Assembly: GCF_003856495.1 (NCBI RefSeq)
Contig: NZ_CP034118.1
Coordinates: forward strand, 1,468,001-1,532,000
Source: Staphylospora marina
GTDB lineage: Bacteria > Bacillota > Bacilli > Thermoactinomycetales > Thermoactinomycetaceae
Direction: 5' to 3'
DNA length: 64,000 nucleotides
How positions within the stretch are numbered: the stretch's first letter is position 1; each line of letters opens with the position of its first letter. Shown here one piece after another: positions 1-9,004 of the stretch. The notes beneath the pieces were generated by a model. That model was not told the origin of the DNA and searched no databases. It saw only the letters and a program-made list of their open reading frames with translations. A program made the position numbers and the translations under genes.

Positions 1-1520
1 TTCGCTTCTTCCATCAGTTGTTCAGATTCGCGAACGTAGACGAACCCGCGCGAGATGATATCCGGACCGGACAAAATGCTTCCGTTGGCTTTGCTCAGGG
101 TGACGACAACGACCAAAATCCCATCTTGAGAAAGAAGTTTGCGGTCTCTCAGCACGATGTTTCCAACGTCTCCGACGCCCAAACCGTCAATCAGCACTTT
201 GCCAGTCGGGATTTTCGGACCGAATCTGGCTCGACCGCCGGAAATCTCGACGGTGTCTCCATTGTCGCAAATAAAAATGTTTTCGGGGCGAACGCCCACG
301 GATTCGGCAAGTTGGGCGTGAGCCCGCAACATGCGGTACTCACCGTGAATCGGAATGAAGTATTTGGGCTTCATCAGACTGAGCATCAGTTTCAAATCAT
401 CCTGGGAACCATGCCCGGAAACATGTACGTGGGAAGTGGCGCTGTACACCACATCAGCGCCGATCCGGAACAGCTGGTCCACCGTCCGGCCAATCAGTTT
501 CTCGTTCCCCGGAATGGGAGTGGCAGCGATGATCACCGTGTCCCCCGGAAGGATTTCCACTTTCCGGTGAGAGGCGTTGGCCATGCGGGTGAGTGCCGAC
601 ATCGACTCTCCCTGGCTGCCGGTGGAGATCACGGCCACTTTGTTCGCGGGGAGTCTGTTGATTTCATCAGGTTCAATCAGGAGATCCGGAGGAATGTGCA
701 GGTAACCGAGTTCCGAAGCAATGTTAACCACATTGACCATGCTTCGGCCGACGACCGCCAATTTGCGGCCGTACATCACGCACGCGTCGACCACCTGTTG
801 AATCCGGTGAATGTTCGATGCGAACGTGGCCACGATCACCCGTTGTTTCGCTTTCCGAAACACTTCCTTGATTCCTTCACCCACCGTTCGTTCCGAACCG
901 GTGAATCCGGGGCGCTCCGCATTGGTGCTGTCGGAAAGAAGGCACAAAACCCCCCGGTTACCGATCTCCGCCATCTTGTGGAGGTCGGCATGTTTGTCAT
1001 TGACGGGAGTCAGGTCAAACTTGAAATCCCCGGTGTGAACCACCAGTCCTTCCGGGGTCTCCACGCAGACTCCCACCGAGTCCGGAATGCTGTGATTGGT
1101 GTTGAAAAACGTCGCCTTCAGGTGGGTGCCCAGGCGAATCTCCGATTGGTTGTTGATGACGACCCGCTTCGTATCATGAAGCAAATGGGCTTCCCGCAAT
1201 TTGTGTTCGACCAGTCCCATCGTGAGTCGTGTGGCGTAGATGGGAACGTTCAGCTGACGCAGAATGTACGGAAGCCCGCCGATATGGTCTTCATGTCCGT
1301 GCGTCAGGATGATTCCACGTACTTTTTCCCGATTTTCCAAAAGGTATGTGATGTCCGGAATGACAATGTCGATGCCCAGCATGTCCTCTTCCGGGAACAT
1401 GAGCCCTGCGTCAATGACCACAATGTCATTCTCGTATTGCACCACATACATGTTTTTTCCGATTTCATCCAACCCACCGAGAGCAAAGATGTAAAGTTTG
1501 CCTCGTTGGTTTTTGTGCAA
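1..1520 (-). CDS. rnj: Ribonuclease J, C-terminal end cut by the window
   Basis: Metallo-beta-lactamase/beta-CASP ribonuclease of mRNA decay and rRNA maturation. The minus-strand frame is open from a TTG at 1520 to the window edge, giving about 506 residues; the family has about 555, so roughly the last 50 are missing. The metal-binding motif HGHEDHIGG is intact around 1283-1310. Two in-frame TTG codons (1523 and 1520) follow an AGGAGGG site at 1528-1534; 1520 has the better spacing and no ATG fits. The gene lies downstream of dapA, where B. subtilis has rnjB (RNase J2). An intact catalytic motif means it could be the main or only RNase J. A terminator separates it from dapA. Confidence 0.9.
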   Translation of the reverse strand, partial: MHKNQRGKLYIFALGGLDEIGKNMYVVQYENDIVVIDAGLMFPEEDMLGIDIVIPDITYLLENREKVRGIILTHGHEDHIGGLPYILRQLNVPIYATRLTMGLVEHKLREAHLLHDTKRVVINNQSEIRLGTHLKATFFNTNHSIPDSVGVCVETPEGLVVHTGDFKFDLTPVNDKHADLHKMAEIGNRGVLCLLSDSTNAERPGFTGSERTVGEGIKEVFRKAKQRVIVATFASNIHRIQQVVDACVMYGRKLAVVGRSMVNVVNIASELGYLHIPPDLLIEPDEINRLPANKVAVISTGSQGESMSALTRMANASHRKVEILPGDTVIIAATPIPGNEKLIGRTVDQLFRIGADVVYSATSHVHVSGHGSQDDLKLMLSLMKPKYFIPIHGEYRMLRAHAQLAESVGVRPENIFICDNGDTVEISGGRARFGPKIPTGKVLIDGLGVGDVGNIVLRDRKLLSQDGILVVVVTLSKANGSILSGPDIISRGFVYVRESEQLMEEA

Positions 1521-1682
1521 CAAAGTACCCTCCTACAGTGAAGTTGCCGTCACCCGAACCGCACAATCTCACTTGAACTCATTATATACGATTGAAAAAT
1601 CACGATGCAAGAGAATTGACGAACCCGTGACCAAAACGGCTCGCCGTCGTCCTCCGGGGCGGAAAGGGATTTTACGGCGACG

Positions 1683-1731
1683 AAAAAAGGGGGTTCCGCC
1701 CGCCCGTTTTCGGGCGAAAGCGAAAACCCCC
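1683..1731 (-). terminator. Intrinsic terminator after dapA
   Basis: On the minus strand an outer stem (arms 1725-1731 and 1689-1695) encloses an inner cgcccg/cgggcg hairpin and is followed by six T. It should end the asd-dapG-dapA transcript before the ribonuclease J gene. Confidence 0.85.
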
Positions 1732-1764
1732 GTGCTTTTCCGGATCATCGACCGCGATGGAAGA

Positions 1765-2640
1765 TCACCGTGCCAACGCATCCACCCATGCGTCCGTTTG
1801 CGGTCTCAGCCCTTCGTCCATGGGCGCCAGCGGCAGGCGAACATGAGGCTCGCACCAACCGAGACGCGCCATGGCGTATTTGAGCGGAACCGGGCTGGTG
1901 GTCACGAACAATCCGTTGAACACCGGAAGCAGCTTTTGGTGAATGGCCAGGGCTTTTTGATGATCGCCGGCGAAGAAGGACTCCATCATTTCTTTCATTT
2001 CCCGGCCGACCAGATGGCTGGCCACGCTGACCACTCCGACGCCTCCCACGGCGAGAATCGGCAAAGTCAGATTGTCATCCCCGCTGTAGACGGCGACGCC
2101 TTCCGGGAGGGAAGCGACCAGCCGCGAAATCTGATTCAGATCCCCGCTTGCTTCCTTGACGGCCACCACGTTGTCCAGACGGGCAAGCCGGACCGTCGTT
2201 TCCACGCTCATGTTGACGCTCGTTCGACCGGGCACGTTGTACAGCATGACCGGCAGACGCGTGGATTCGGCCACCGCCTTGAAATGGAGGTACAGCCCCT
2301 CCTGGGACGGTTTGTTGTAATACGGAGACACCAGCATGACTCCGTCCACCCCGATTTCTTCCGCCTCTTTGGTCAGGCGGATGCTGTCGGCGGTGTTGTT
2401 GCTGCCCGTTCCGGCAATCACCTTCACCCGTCCGGCCACTTTTTCCTTCGTGAAACGGAACAGCTCCAGTTTCTCGTCATGACTGAGCGCGGGAGATTCA
2501 GCCGTGGTTCCGGAGACGACGATGGCGTCGTTTCCGCTTTCAATCAATCGCTCAATCAGCTCACCGAGACGCGGCCAGTCAATGGACAGATCCCGGGTGA
2601 ACGGCGTGGCCATGGCCGTGATCAATCTTCCGAATTGCAT
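1765..2640 (-). CDS. dapA: 4-hydroxy-tetrahydrodipicolinate synthase
   Basis: Condenses aspartate semialdehyde with pyruvate, the first committed step towards diaminopimelate, lysine and dipicolinate. The 291-residue TIM-barrel protein has family length. The Schiff-base lysine is K162 (VAVKEASGDL) and the tyrosine of YNVPGRT is near residue 134. The ATG follows a strong AAGGAGG. It is the last gene of an asd-dapG-dapA group, 24 bp after dapG, the order found in B. subtilis. A terminator follows. Confidence 0.97.
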   Translation of the reverse strand: MQFGRLITAMATPFTRDLSIDWPRLGELIERLIESGNDAIVVSGTTAESPALSHDEKLELFRFTKEKVAGRVKVIAGTGSNNTADSIRLTKEAEEIGVDGVMLVSPYYNKPSQEGLYLHFKAVAESTRLPVMLYNVPGRTSVNMSVETTVRLARLDNVVAVKEASGDLNQISRLVASLPEGVAVYSGDDNLTLPILAVGGVGVVSVASHLVGREMKEMMESFFAGDHQKALAIHQKLLPVFNGLFVTTSPVPLKYAMARLGWCEPHVRLPLAPMDEGLRPQTDAWVDALAR

Positions 2641-2664
2641 GATGTGCTTCCTCCTTCCAATTCC

Positions 2665-3894
2665 TCACGATTCGTGCAACCGGTGAAGTCCGAACTTCCT
2701 GTGCAGAGCCCGAACGGCTTTCACCATGTCGCCGCCCCGGACCAACACCCAAATCGTTGTGTGGGAATCGGCCGATTGCAAAATTTGAATATCCTCTTCC
2801 GTGAGCGCCTCGGAAATTTTCGCCATCACTCCCGGAACACCCGCAATGCCTGCTCCGACCACGGACACTTTGGCGCATTGGGGAAGCAGCTCGGGCTGAA
2901 GGCCCAGGTCGCGCAAAATCGCTTCCGCCTGATCCGCCAGCTCATCATAGACCGTATAGGCGATCTCGCTGGGATTGACACTGATGAAATCGACGCTGAT
3001 CCCCGCATCCGCCATCGCTTTGAACACTTTCAGCTGCGAATCGTACTCTCCCTGCTTCAGGCGAATTTTCACCTGCGTGACCCCGGGCATTTGGGTGATC
3101 CCGATGATGGTCAGATCACGAACCTCTCCCGCCAGCCTGCCGATTTCGGACAGATTGGTGACCAGCGTTCCGGGATGGTCGGACATCGTGGAGCGCACCC
3201 GGATGGGGATGTTGGCCTGTGCGGCGATTTCCACCGCGCGGGGATGAATCACCTTGGCTCCTTGAAACGCCAGGTTGCAAATCTCGGTATACGTCACTTT
3301 TTCCAGCTGGGCCGCATCCTCCACGATCCTCGGATCGGCGGTCATGATGCCTTCCACATCGGTGAAAATGTCCACATATTCGGCGCGGAGAGCCGCTCCC
3401 AGCGCGGTGGCCGTGGTGTCGCTTCCGCCGCGTCCGAGCGTGGTGATTTCGCCGTCCGTGGTCTGCCCTTGAAATCCGGTCACGATCACTACTTTTCCCT
3501 CGTCCAGTTCCCGGAGAATGCGTTTGGGATTGACCGTGATGATCTGGGCGTTGTTGTGATGTCCCGTGGTGATGATGCCCGCTTGTCCACCGGTGAGGAC
3601 GCAGTTGGGGATTTCCCTTTCGGACAACATGGAAGACAGGACGGCCGCGGAGATCAGTTCCCCGCAGCTCATCAGCAAATCCTTCTCCCGCGGAGCCAAT
3701 TGATTTCCGTATTGACGGGCCAGTTCCAAAAGCGTGTCGGTGGCGTACGGATCTCCTTTTCTCCCCATGGCCGAGACGACAACCACCAACCGGTACTCCC
3801 GGGCCAACGCGGTCCGGATATGATGAAGCACACGTTCCCGCTGCTCGGCGGTGGCCACGGAAGTACCGCCGAATTTCTGTACGAGGATTCCCAT
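2665..3894 (-). CDS. dapG: Aspartate kinase (DapG type)
   Basis: Phosphorylates aspartate, opening the aspartate-family pathway. The 409-residue protein starts with the kinase signature KFGGTSV and ends with two ACT regulatory domains (about residues 260-400). It lies between asd and dapA, as B. subtilis dapG (the diaminopimelate-controlled isozyme) does. DapG identity rests on this position; feedback by diaminopimelate is inferred from the homologue. No lysine riboswitch is visible upstream, since the gene follows asd by 22 bp. Confidence 0.93.
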   Translation of the reverse strand: MGILVQKFGGTSVATAEQRERVLHHIRTALAREYRLVVVVSAMGRKGDPYATDTLLELARQYGNQLAPREKDLLMSCGELISAAVLSSMLSEREIPNCVLTGGQAGIITTGHHNNAQIITVNPKRILRELDEGKVVIVTGFQGQTTDGEITTLGRGGSDTTATALGAALRAEYVDIFTDVEGIMTADPRIVEDAAQLEKVTYTEICNLAFQGAKVIHPRAVEIAAQANIPIRVRSTMSDHPGTLVTNLSEIGRLAGEVRDLTIIGITQMPGVTQVKIRLKQGEYDSQLKVFKAMADAGISVDFISVNPSEIAYTVYDELADQAEAILRDLGLQPELLPQCAKVSVVGAGIAGVPGVMAKISEALTEEDIQILQSADSHTTIWVLVRGGDMVKAVRALHRKFGLHRLHES

Positions 3895-3916
3895 ACCGTA
3901 TCCCTTCTTGTCTGTT

Positions 3917-4951
3917 CTATTTCATGGAGATGAGGGTTTCGGCGATTTGGATGGCATTGACGGCGGCGCCTTTCAGCAGGTTGTCGGATACCACCCACAT
4001 GTTGAGGCCTCTCGGGTGCGTCAGATCCCGGCGGATCCGTCCGACGAACACTTCGCTTTTGCCTTCGGATTCGAGCGGAGTCGGATAGACTTGTTGAAGG
4101 ATGTCATCCTGCACGACCACCCCCGGCGCCTCCGCCAGCAGGGCGCGAACCTCTTCCAGATCATATTCCTGCTTCAGTTCCACGTACACCGATTCACTGT
4201 GTCCCGTCATGACCGGCACACGGACGCACGTGGCCGTCACTCCGATGGATTCGTCTCCGAAGATTTTCTTGGTTTCGTTCACCATTTTCATTTCTTCGAA
4301 GGTGAATCCGTTCTCTTCGCCCACATCCACTTGCGGAATGACGTTGAACGCCATCTGCACATGTTTGTTCAACCGACCGACCGGCAGGATCCGGGGGTTT
4401 ACCTCTTCTCCCGCCAACACGGCCCGTGTCTGCCGCTCCAGCTCCGCCGCGGCGCTTGCCCCCGCTCCGGACACGGCCTGGTACGTGGAAACAATGATGC
4501 GGTCAATCCCGTACCGGTCAAGGAGCGGTTTGAGCGCCACCACCATCTGAATGGTCGAACAGTTCGGGTTGGCAATGATTCCCTTGTGACGGCGAACGGC
4601 TTCCGCGTTGACTTCGGGAACCACAAGCGGCACCTCCGGATCCATCCGGAATGCGCTGCTGTTGTCGATCACCACGGTTCCCCGTTTCACGGCTTCGGGA
4701 GCCAGCTGTTTGCTGACACTTCCCCCGGCGGAAAACAGGGCGATGTCCACTCCCTCGAACGCGTCGGCAGCGGCTTCGATCACCGTGACGTCTTCCCCGC
4801 GGAACCGGATCTTCGTGCCTGCCGAACGACCGGAGGCCATCGGTACGAGCCGCCGGACGGGAAAATTGCGTTCCTCCAGATATTTGACCATTTGGCGGCC
4901 GACCGCGCCCGTCGAGCCGACGACCGCCACCGTGTATCCCTGTTCAGACAT
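3917..4951 (-). CDS. asd: Aspartate-semialdehyde dehydrogenase
   Basis: NADPH-dependent reduction of aspartyl phosphate to the semialdehyde, the branch point to threonine/methionine and to diaminopimelate. It has 344 residues, an N-terminal Rossmann motif (VVGSTGAVGRQM) and the catalytic cysteine in NPNCSTIQM (near residue 130). A conserved histidine lies in MTGHSESVYVEL. The start ATG follows GGGAGGGG. It heads asd-dapG-dapA and is separated from spoVFB by about 130 bp containing a hairpin, so it may be transcribed both from its own promoter and by read-through. Confidence 0.96.
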   Translation of the reverse strand: MSEQGYTVAVVGSTGAVGRQMVKYLEERNFPVRRLVPMASGRSAGTKIRFRGEDVTVIEAAADAFEGVDIALFSAGGSVSKQLAPEAVKRGTVVIDNSSAFRMDPEVPLVVPEVNAEAVRRHKGIIANPNCSTIQMVVALKPLLDRYGIDRIIVSTYQAVSGAGASAAAELERQTRAVLAGEEVNPRILPVGRLNKHVQMAFNVIPQVDVGEENGFTFEEMKMVNETKKIFGDESIGVTATCVRVPVMTGHSESVYVELKQEYDLEEVRALLAEAPGVVVQDDILQQVYPTPLESEGKSEVFVGRIRRDLTHPRGLNMWVVSDNLLKGAAVNAIQIAETLISMK

Positions 4952-4985
4952 TGGTTTGTTTCCCCTCCCGGATCCCCTTTTGCCT

Positions 4986-5022
4986 CAGAAGAAAGGAACC
5001 CCCGGCAACATGCCGCAGGGGG
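4986..5022 (-). terminator. Imperfect hairpin between spoVFB and asd
   Basis: Arms 5018-5022 and 4999-5003 form five C-G pairs, extended by a weaker inner stem, and are followed on the minus strand by a pyrimidine-rich ttcctttctt. It may terminate the sporulation-specific spoVFAB transcript. The U-tract is interrupted, so read-through into asd is possible. Confidence 0.4.
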
Positions 5023-5086
5023 ACCCGTCATTTTTCCTGGGAAAAGGGATTGGAAAATCCTTTTCTTCACGAAAATCTCTTTTCTA

Positions 5087-5689
5087 TTATGAATTCAAAT
5101 CCCGCCATTTTTCAACCAGCATTGGCTGAAGTTGTTTTCCTTCGATTGCGGCCAAACACGTTTCCGGGATCAGTTCCATGCGGGCCACCATGGATTTCGG
5201 TTTCTTTTGCGGGTTGTCTTGTCCGAACGGGACAAAATAAATATCTTTGGCGGCAAGAAGCTTGGCAAGATTGAAACTGTTGAGACCGAGAGCGTCGTTG
5301 GTGGAAACGGCCAGCACGACCGGCCGGTGATTGCGCATCTGAGCCTTGGCCGCCATCAAAATCGGGCCGTCCGTCAGAGCGTTTGCCAATCTGGCCATCG
5401 TATTTCCCGTACACGGCGCGATCACCAGACAATCCAGCGTTCCGTTCGGTCCGAAAGGTTCCACTTCCTGGATGGTGGTCAGGGGATCTTTGCCGGTGAG
5501 ATCACGAATCATTCGCTTCCAATGCTCCGCCGTTCCGAACCGGCTGTCCACGGTGGCCACCGTGTGGGAAATGATCGGGATCACGTCGGCTCCCAATTCC
5601 ACCAAACGTTTCATCTGAGGGAGCACTTCATCATGGGTGCAGTGAGAACCCGTCATGCCGAATCCGATGGTCAGTCCGTCAAATTTCAT
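5087..5689 (-). CDS. spoVFB: Dipicolinate synthase subunit B
   Basis: Flavoprotein-like subunit of the mother-cell enzyme that oxidises dihydrodipicolinate to dipicolinic acid, the core calcium chelator of spores. The 200-residue protein has the N-terminal GFGMTGSHCTH segment and matches the family length. Its start overlaps the end of spoVFA by 4 bp (ATGA), so translation is coupled. The neighbouring asd-dapG-dapA genes provide the substrate. Confidence 0.95.
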   Translation of the reverse strand: MKFDGLTIGFGMTGSHCTHDEVLPQMKRLVELGADVIPIISHTVATVDSRFGTAEHWKRMIRDLTGKDPLTTIQEVEPFGPNGTLDCLVIAPCTGNTMARLANALTDGPILMAAKAQMRNHRPVVLAVSTNDALGLNSFNLAKLLAAKDIYFVPFGQDNPQKKPKSMVARMELIPETCLAAIEGKQLQPMLVEKWRDLNS

Positions 5690-6585
5690 GGGGTCAGACC
5701 CTCCTCACGGCTGTTCTCTTCCATCAGTTCCATGATGGTTCGGGCCAGAATTCTTCCCGCCGTCTTGGGAGCGACGATTCCCGGCAAACTCGGTGCAAGA
5801 ATCGCCTTGATGCCGCGTTTTTCCGCAAACGCGTAGTCAACGCCCCCCGGCTTGGAAGCCAAATCGATGATCACCACGTCATGCCGGGCACGGGAAAGAA
5901 CTTGAGCGGTGAGCACCAAGGCCGGAACGGTGTTGAAGACGATGTCCGCTTCCCGCATGTGTTCGCCCAATTCCGCCAGATCAAACGCCTCCATCCCCAT
6001 TTCCGTCGCCCGTGCCTTGTGGGCGGATTGCCGAACGCCCACGCGCACCTTGGCGCCGATGGCGTGAAGGGTTCTCGCGAGGGACATGCCGCATCTTCCC
6101 AATCCCAGAACAAGGCAAACCGAACCGTGGATGGTGAAGTCGGTATGCTGAATGGCCATCATCAGAGCGCCTTCCGTCGTCGGAATCGAATTGTAGATGG
6201 CCACGTCATCCCGTTCCAGAAGTTCAAACAGCCGGACCTGATGACGACCGCACAGATCCCGGAGATACGGCCGGGCCATCCCGGCAAACACCACGGCTTT
6301 CTCCGGCAATGCGGCAATGTGTTCCTCCGTGATCGTCAATTGCTTGGAGGTAAACACGCTTTGCACGTTTCCCTCGTCATCCGTCCCCACGATGGGCAAC
6401 ACCAGAATGTCGGCGCTTTCCAGCACTTTGGGCGACAAGTCGCGTTGGGACGCCCCGCTGAACGGACTTTGCAGATTGTCATAGCCGATCAGGCTCACTT
6501 TGGCACCCGCTTCAATGAAACTCTTGATCACTTCCAGTTGACGTGCGTCTCCTCCCAGAAATACCGCATGCTTTCCTGCCAGCAT
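5686..6585 (-). CDS. spoVFA: Dipicolinate synthase subunit A
   Basis: NAD(P)-binding subunit of dipicolinate synthase. The start at 6585 (MLAGKHAVFLGGDARQ) gives 299 residues, the usual length. The frame stays open further upstream, but that extension is unlike the family. A second Rossmann motif, LVLGLGRCGMSLA, is near residue 155. An AAAGGGG site precedes the ATG. A sigma-K-like promoter directly upstream (6636-6663) agrees with the known mother-cell expression of spoVFAB in B. subtilis. Confidence 0.95.
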   Translation of the reverse strand: MLAGKHAVFLGGDARQLEVIKSFIEAGAKVSLIGYDNLQSPFSGASQRDLSPKVLESADILVLPIVGTDDEGNVQSVFTSKQLTITEEHIAALPEKAVVFAGMARPYLRDLCGRHQVRLFELLERDDVAIYNSIPTTEGALMMAIQHTDFTIHGSVCLVLGLGRCGMSLARTLHAIGAKVRVGVRQSAHKARATEMGMEAFDLAELGEHMREADIVFNTVPALVLTAQVLSRARHDVVIIDLASKPGGVDYAFAEKRGIKAILAPSLPGIVAPKTAGRILARTIMELMEENSREEGLTP

Positions 6586-6635
6586 TCCCTTAGCCCCTTT
6601 CCCCCCGCTTCTGCAGCTGAGAGTCTGTTCAGTCC

Positions 6636-6663
6636 CATCATATGAGACCGCTGGGCTGAGGGT
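6636..6663 (-). promoter_or_regulatory. Candidate sigma-K promoter of spoVFAB
   Basis: The minus strand reads AC (6663-6662), a 17-bp spacer, then CATATGATG (6644-6636). This matches the sigma-K pattern AC-N17-CATANNNTA at all but the last base. It lies about 50 bp before the spoVFA start and right after the ymxH stop. In B. subtilis this operon is known to be sigma-K dependent. Confidence 0.6.
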
Positions 6664-6911
6664 TACTTTCCGTAAGCACGTTCCGCGGTGTCGACAATGA
6701 TCATTTCGGCCCCCACTTTTTTCACTTTTTGCCACGGAAGTTCCAGTTGACGGGACTGTTTGCGAAACCAGGAGACGTGAAGGGGAATGAGAAGGGCTTC
6801 GATTCTTCCGGTTTCCGGATCGATTCTGAGATCGGCGTGGGAAAAATGGCCCAGCTTCTCTCCTCCCTTCACGTCGACGCATTCTTTCTCCACCAGTTCA
6901 CTCCAGCGCAT
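6663..6911 (-). CDS. ymxH: YlmC/YmxH family PRC-barrel protein
   Basis: Small PRC-barrel-like sporulation-associated protein of 82 residues starting MRWSELVEKECVDV. The frame is open further upstream, but the family starts at this methionine, with GGGGGATC before it. It contains the typical segments GEKLGHFSHADL and IPLHVSWF. In B. subtilis ymxH lies next to spoVFA as here. The molecular function is not established. Confidence 0.85.
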   Translation of the reverse strand: MRWSELVEKECVDVKGGEKLGHFSHADLRIDPETGRIEALLIPLHVSWFRKQSRQLELPWQKVKKVGAEMIIVDTAERAYGK

Positions 6912-7000
6912 CCCGATCCCCCCGTCATCTTGTGCTGTTATGAATGTTATCGGGCCTTGCCCGAAAACATGACTTCCGCCAAAACAAAAAAGCCGGCGAA

Positions 7001-7216
7001 TCAATCGCCGACGGATCGGGGTCCCGACATGGTGCTTGACGTTCGCATTTTCCGCTTTTGCACTTCCAAAATCAACGCATCGAGCCGCCTCGACAGCGGA
7101 AGCACGCTGTCATCGGACAAGCGGGCCGGGTCATGGCCGACTGCTTCATGAAGCTGCCTTCTGAGCATTTCCAGCTCGACTTCCGACCGGTCTTCCGGCC
7201 AATAAGGTTCCGCCAT
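7001..7216 (-). CDS. Spo0E-like aspartyl-phosphate phosphatase family protein
   Basis: A 71-residue protein whose central part (LRRQLHEAVG then LSRRLDALILEVQ, about residues 19-53) fits the short two-helix Spo0E family, including the SxxLD motif. Members dephosphorylate Spo0A~P and hold back sporulation. It lies between dut and ymxH, in a block rich in sporulation genes, and has its own ATG. The family is deduced from the motif by eye; the target response regulator is not shown. Confidence 0.7.
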   Translation of the reverse strand: MAEPYWPEDRSEVELEMLRRQLHEAVGHDPARLSDDSVLPLSRRLDALILEVQKRKMRTSSTMSGPRSVGD

Positions 7217-7233
7217 GAGGCATGCACCTCTTC

Positions 7234-7674
7234 TTATGTTCCCGTGTGTCCGAAACCTCCCGCGCCACGGGCGGTATCATCCAGTTTGTCCACCCGGACC
7301 AGTCGAATTTCGGGCACGAGGGAAAACACGAGTTGGGCGATGCGGTCTCCCCGCTTCACTTCAAACGGTTGTTCCCCGAGATTCAGCAAAATCACGCCGA
7401 TTTCACCCCGATAATCGGCATCCACCGTCCCGGGGGTATTGAGAACCGTCACCCCCTGCTTCAGTGCCAGCCCGCTTCTCGGCCGGACCTGAGCTTCCAG
7501 CGAAGAGGGCATGGAAACGGCAATCCCGGTCGGGATCAGTTTCCACTTTCCGGGCCCGATCACGACAGGTTCGGTCACTGCCGCATGCAGATCGAAGCCG
7601 CTGGCACCCTCGGACATTTTGACCGGAAGAGGCAAATCTTCATTTCCCGGCAATTGAATGACTTTGACATCCAT
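7234..7674 (-). CDS. dut: dUTP diphosphatase
   Basis: Hydrolyses dUTP to dUMP and pyrophosphate, keeping uracil out of DNA. The start at 7674 (MDVKVIQLPGNEDL) with GGGAGGA upstream gives 146 residues. The trimeric dUTPase motifs are in order: GASGFDLHA, RPRSGLALK, GTVDADYRGEI, RGDRIAQLVF and the C-terminal GAGGFGHTG. The ribosome-binding site lies in the end of mlpA, 4 bp away, so the two are probably cotranscribed. Confidence 0.95.
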   Translation of the reverse strand: MDVKVIQLPGNEDLPLPVKMSEGASGFDLHAAVTEPVVIGPGKWKLIPTGIAVSMPSSLEAQVRPRSGLALKQGVTVLNTPGTVDADYRGEIGVILLNLGEQPFEVKRGDRIAQLVFSLVPEIRLVRVDKLDDTARGAGGFGHTGT

Positions 7675-7678
7675 GGTT

Positions 7679-8923
7679 TCAGTTCCTCCCGAATCCGCCC
7701 GGAACTTTGCCATCCGGCGAAATCAGCGCGAGCGACATGGATGAGGAGAAGATCTCTTTTGCCAATTCGTTCACTTCATCCAACGTGATCCGATCCACGC
7801 TCTCCACGATTTCGTCCAATGTGAGATGGCGACCCAGCAACAGTTCATTCCGACCCAACCGGCTCATCCGGTTGTTGCTGCTTTCGAGCCCGAGCATCAG
7901 ACTGCTCTTCAGTTGTTCCTTTGCTTTGGAAAGCTCCCGCGGCGTCAACCCCTTCACGCAGATGTCCGCGAGGATCTCCCGCACGCATTCCACCACTTCG
8001 TCTTCCTGACCGTGTTTCGTTCCGGCATAAACGGCGAACAAGCCCGCATCCTTGTGTGCCGAATGATAAGAATAGACGGAATAGGCCAATCCGCGTTCTT
8101 CACGCACTTCCTGGAAAAGACGGGAACTCATGTTGCCACCGAGCACGTTGTTCAGGAGCACCAGCGTGTAAATCCGCGAATCTCCCACCGGAAGTCCCGG
8201 CATCCCCAGGCAAATGTGGGATTGCTCCGTCGGTTTCCGGCGGATTTTGATCCCCGGGTGAAACCGCGGCGGGGCTCCCCGCTCCGGCTTGGGTCCTCCC
8301 TGATGCCGGGAGAAGATCCGTTCGATCTCCTCCAGAAAATCGTCCGGCAAGTTTCCGGCAACCGCGATGACCACGTTTTCCGGAACATAATGTTGTTCAA
8401 GATAGCGGAGGATGTCCTCACGCGTGAAGCTCTCCACGGTTTCCACGCTCCCGAGAACGGGTCGTCCCAGTGCATGGTCTCCGGCGGAAGCTTCGGCCAA
8501 AAGATCGTGAACCAGATCGTCGGGAGTATCTTCCACCATCCGGATCTCTTCGATGATCACTTTTTTCTCTTTCCGAATCTCTTCTTCGGCGAAAACGGAA
8601 TCGAAAAACATGTCCGCCAAAATGGACAGGGATGTGGAAAAATGCTGGTCCAGCACTTTCGCGTAATAACAGGTGATCTCCTTGGATGTGAAAGCATTGA
8701 CATGGCCGCCGATCTCATCGAACGCTTCGGCCAACTGCCGGGCGGTCCGCGTTTTGGTACCCTTGAACATCATGTGTTCAATGAAGTGCGAAATCCCGTT
8801 CAATTCCGGGGTTTCATTTTCCGATCCGGTCCCGACCCAAATCCCCATGGAGACGGACCGCACATGGGGAATTTTTTCCGCAACAATTCGAAGACCGCTT
8901 TCCAGTGTATGTCTGATGATCAA
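7679..8923 (-). CDS. mlpA: M16 family zinc peptidase (MlpA/YmxG)
   Basis: Processing-peptidase-like metalloprotease. The inverted zinc motif HFIEHMMF (HxxEH) occurs near residue 49, with the downstream glutamate in EEIRMVED. A TTG at 8923, seven bases after AAGGAGG, gives 414 residues, close to the B. subtilis protein; the open frame to 8974 lacks such a site. Its position between ylxY and the ymxH block is conserved. The physiological substrate is unknown. Confidence 0.93.
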   Translation of the reverse strand: MIIRHTLESGLRIVAEKIPHVRSVSMGIWVGTGSENETPELNGISHFIEHMMFKGTKTRTARQLAEAFDEIGGHVNAFTSKEITCYYAKVLDQHFSTSLSILADMFFDSVFAEEEIRKEKKVIIEEIRMVEDTPDDLVHDLLAEASAGDHALGRPVLGSVETVESFTREDILRYLEQHYVPENVVIAVAGNLPDDFLEEIERIFSRHQGGPKPERGAPPRFHPGIKIRRKPTEQSHICLGMPGLPVGDSRIYTLVLLNNVLGGNMSSRLFQEVREERGLAYSVYSYHSAHKDAGLFAVYAGTKHGQEDEVVECVREILADICVKGLTPRELSKAKEQLKSSLMLGLESSNNRMSRLGRNELLLGRHLTLDEIVESVDRITLDEVNELAKEIFSSSMSLALISPDGKVPGGFGRN

Positions 8924-9004
8924 AAGGGAACCTCCTTGTCTTTGGAAGAAAAAAATGAGCGGCTTCCGCGCCACAGTATTCCTACTATATCAAAACCGTC
9001 CCGG

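Noticed and set aside
1498..3933. An 811-residue plus-strand open frame
   Set aside because: It lies opposite dapA and dapG; GC-rich codon usage gives long antisense frames. Its protein has no domain and is rich in His, Arg and Gly, typical of such shadows.
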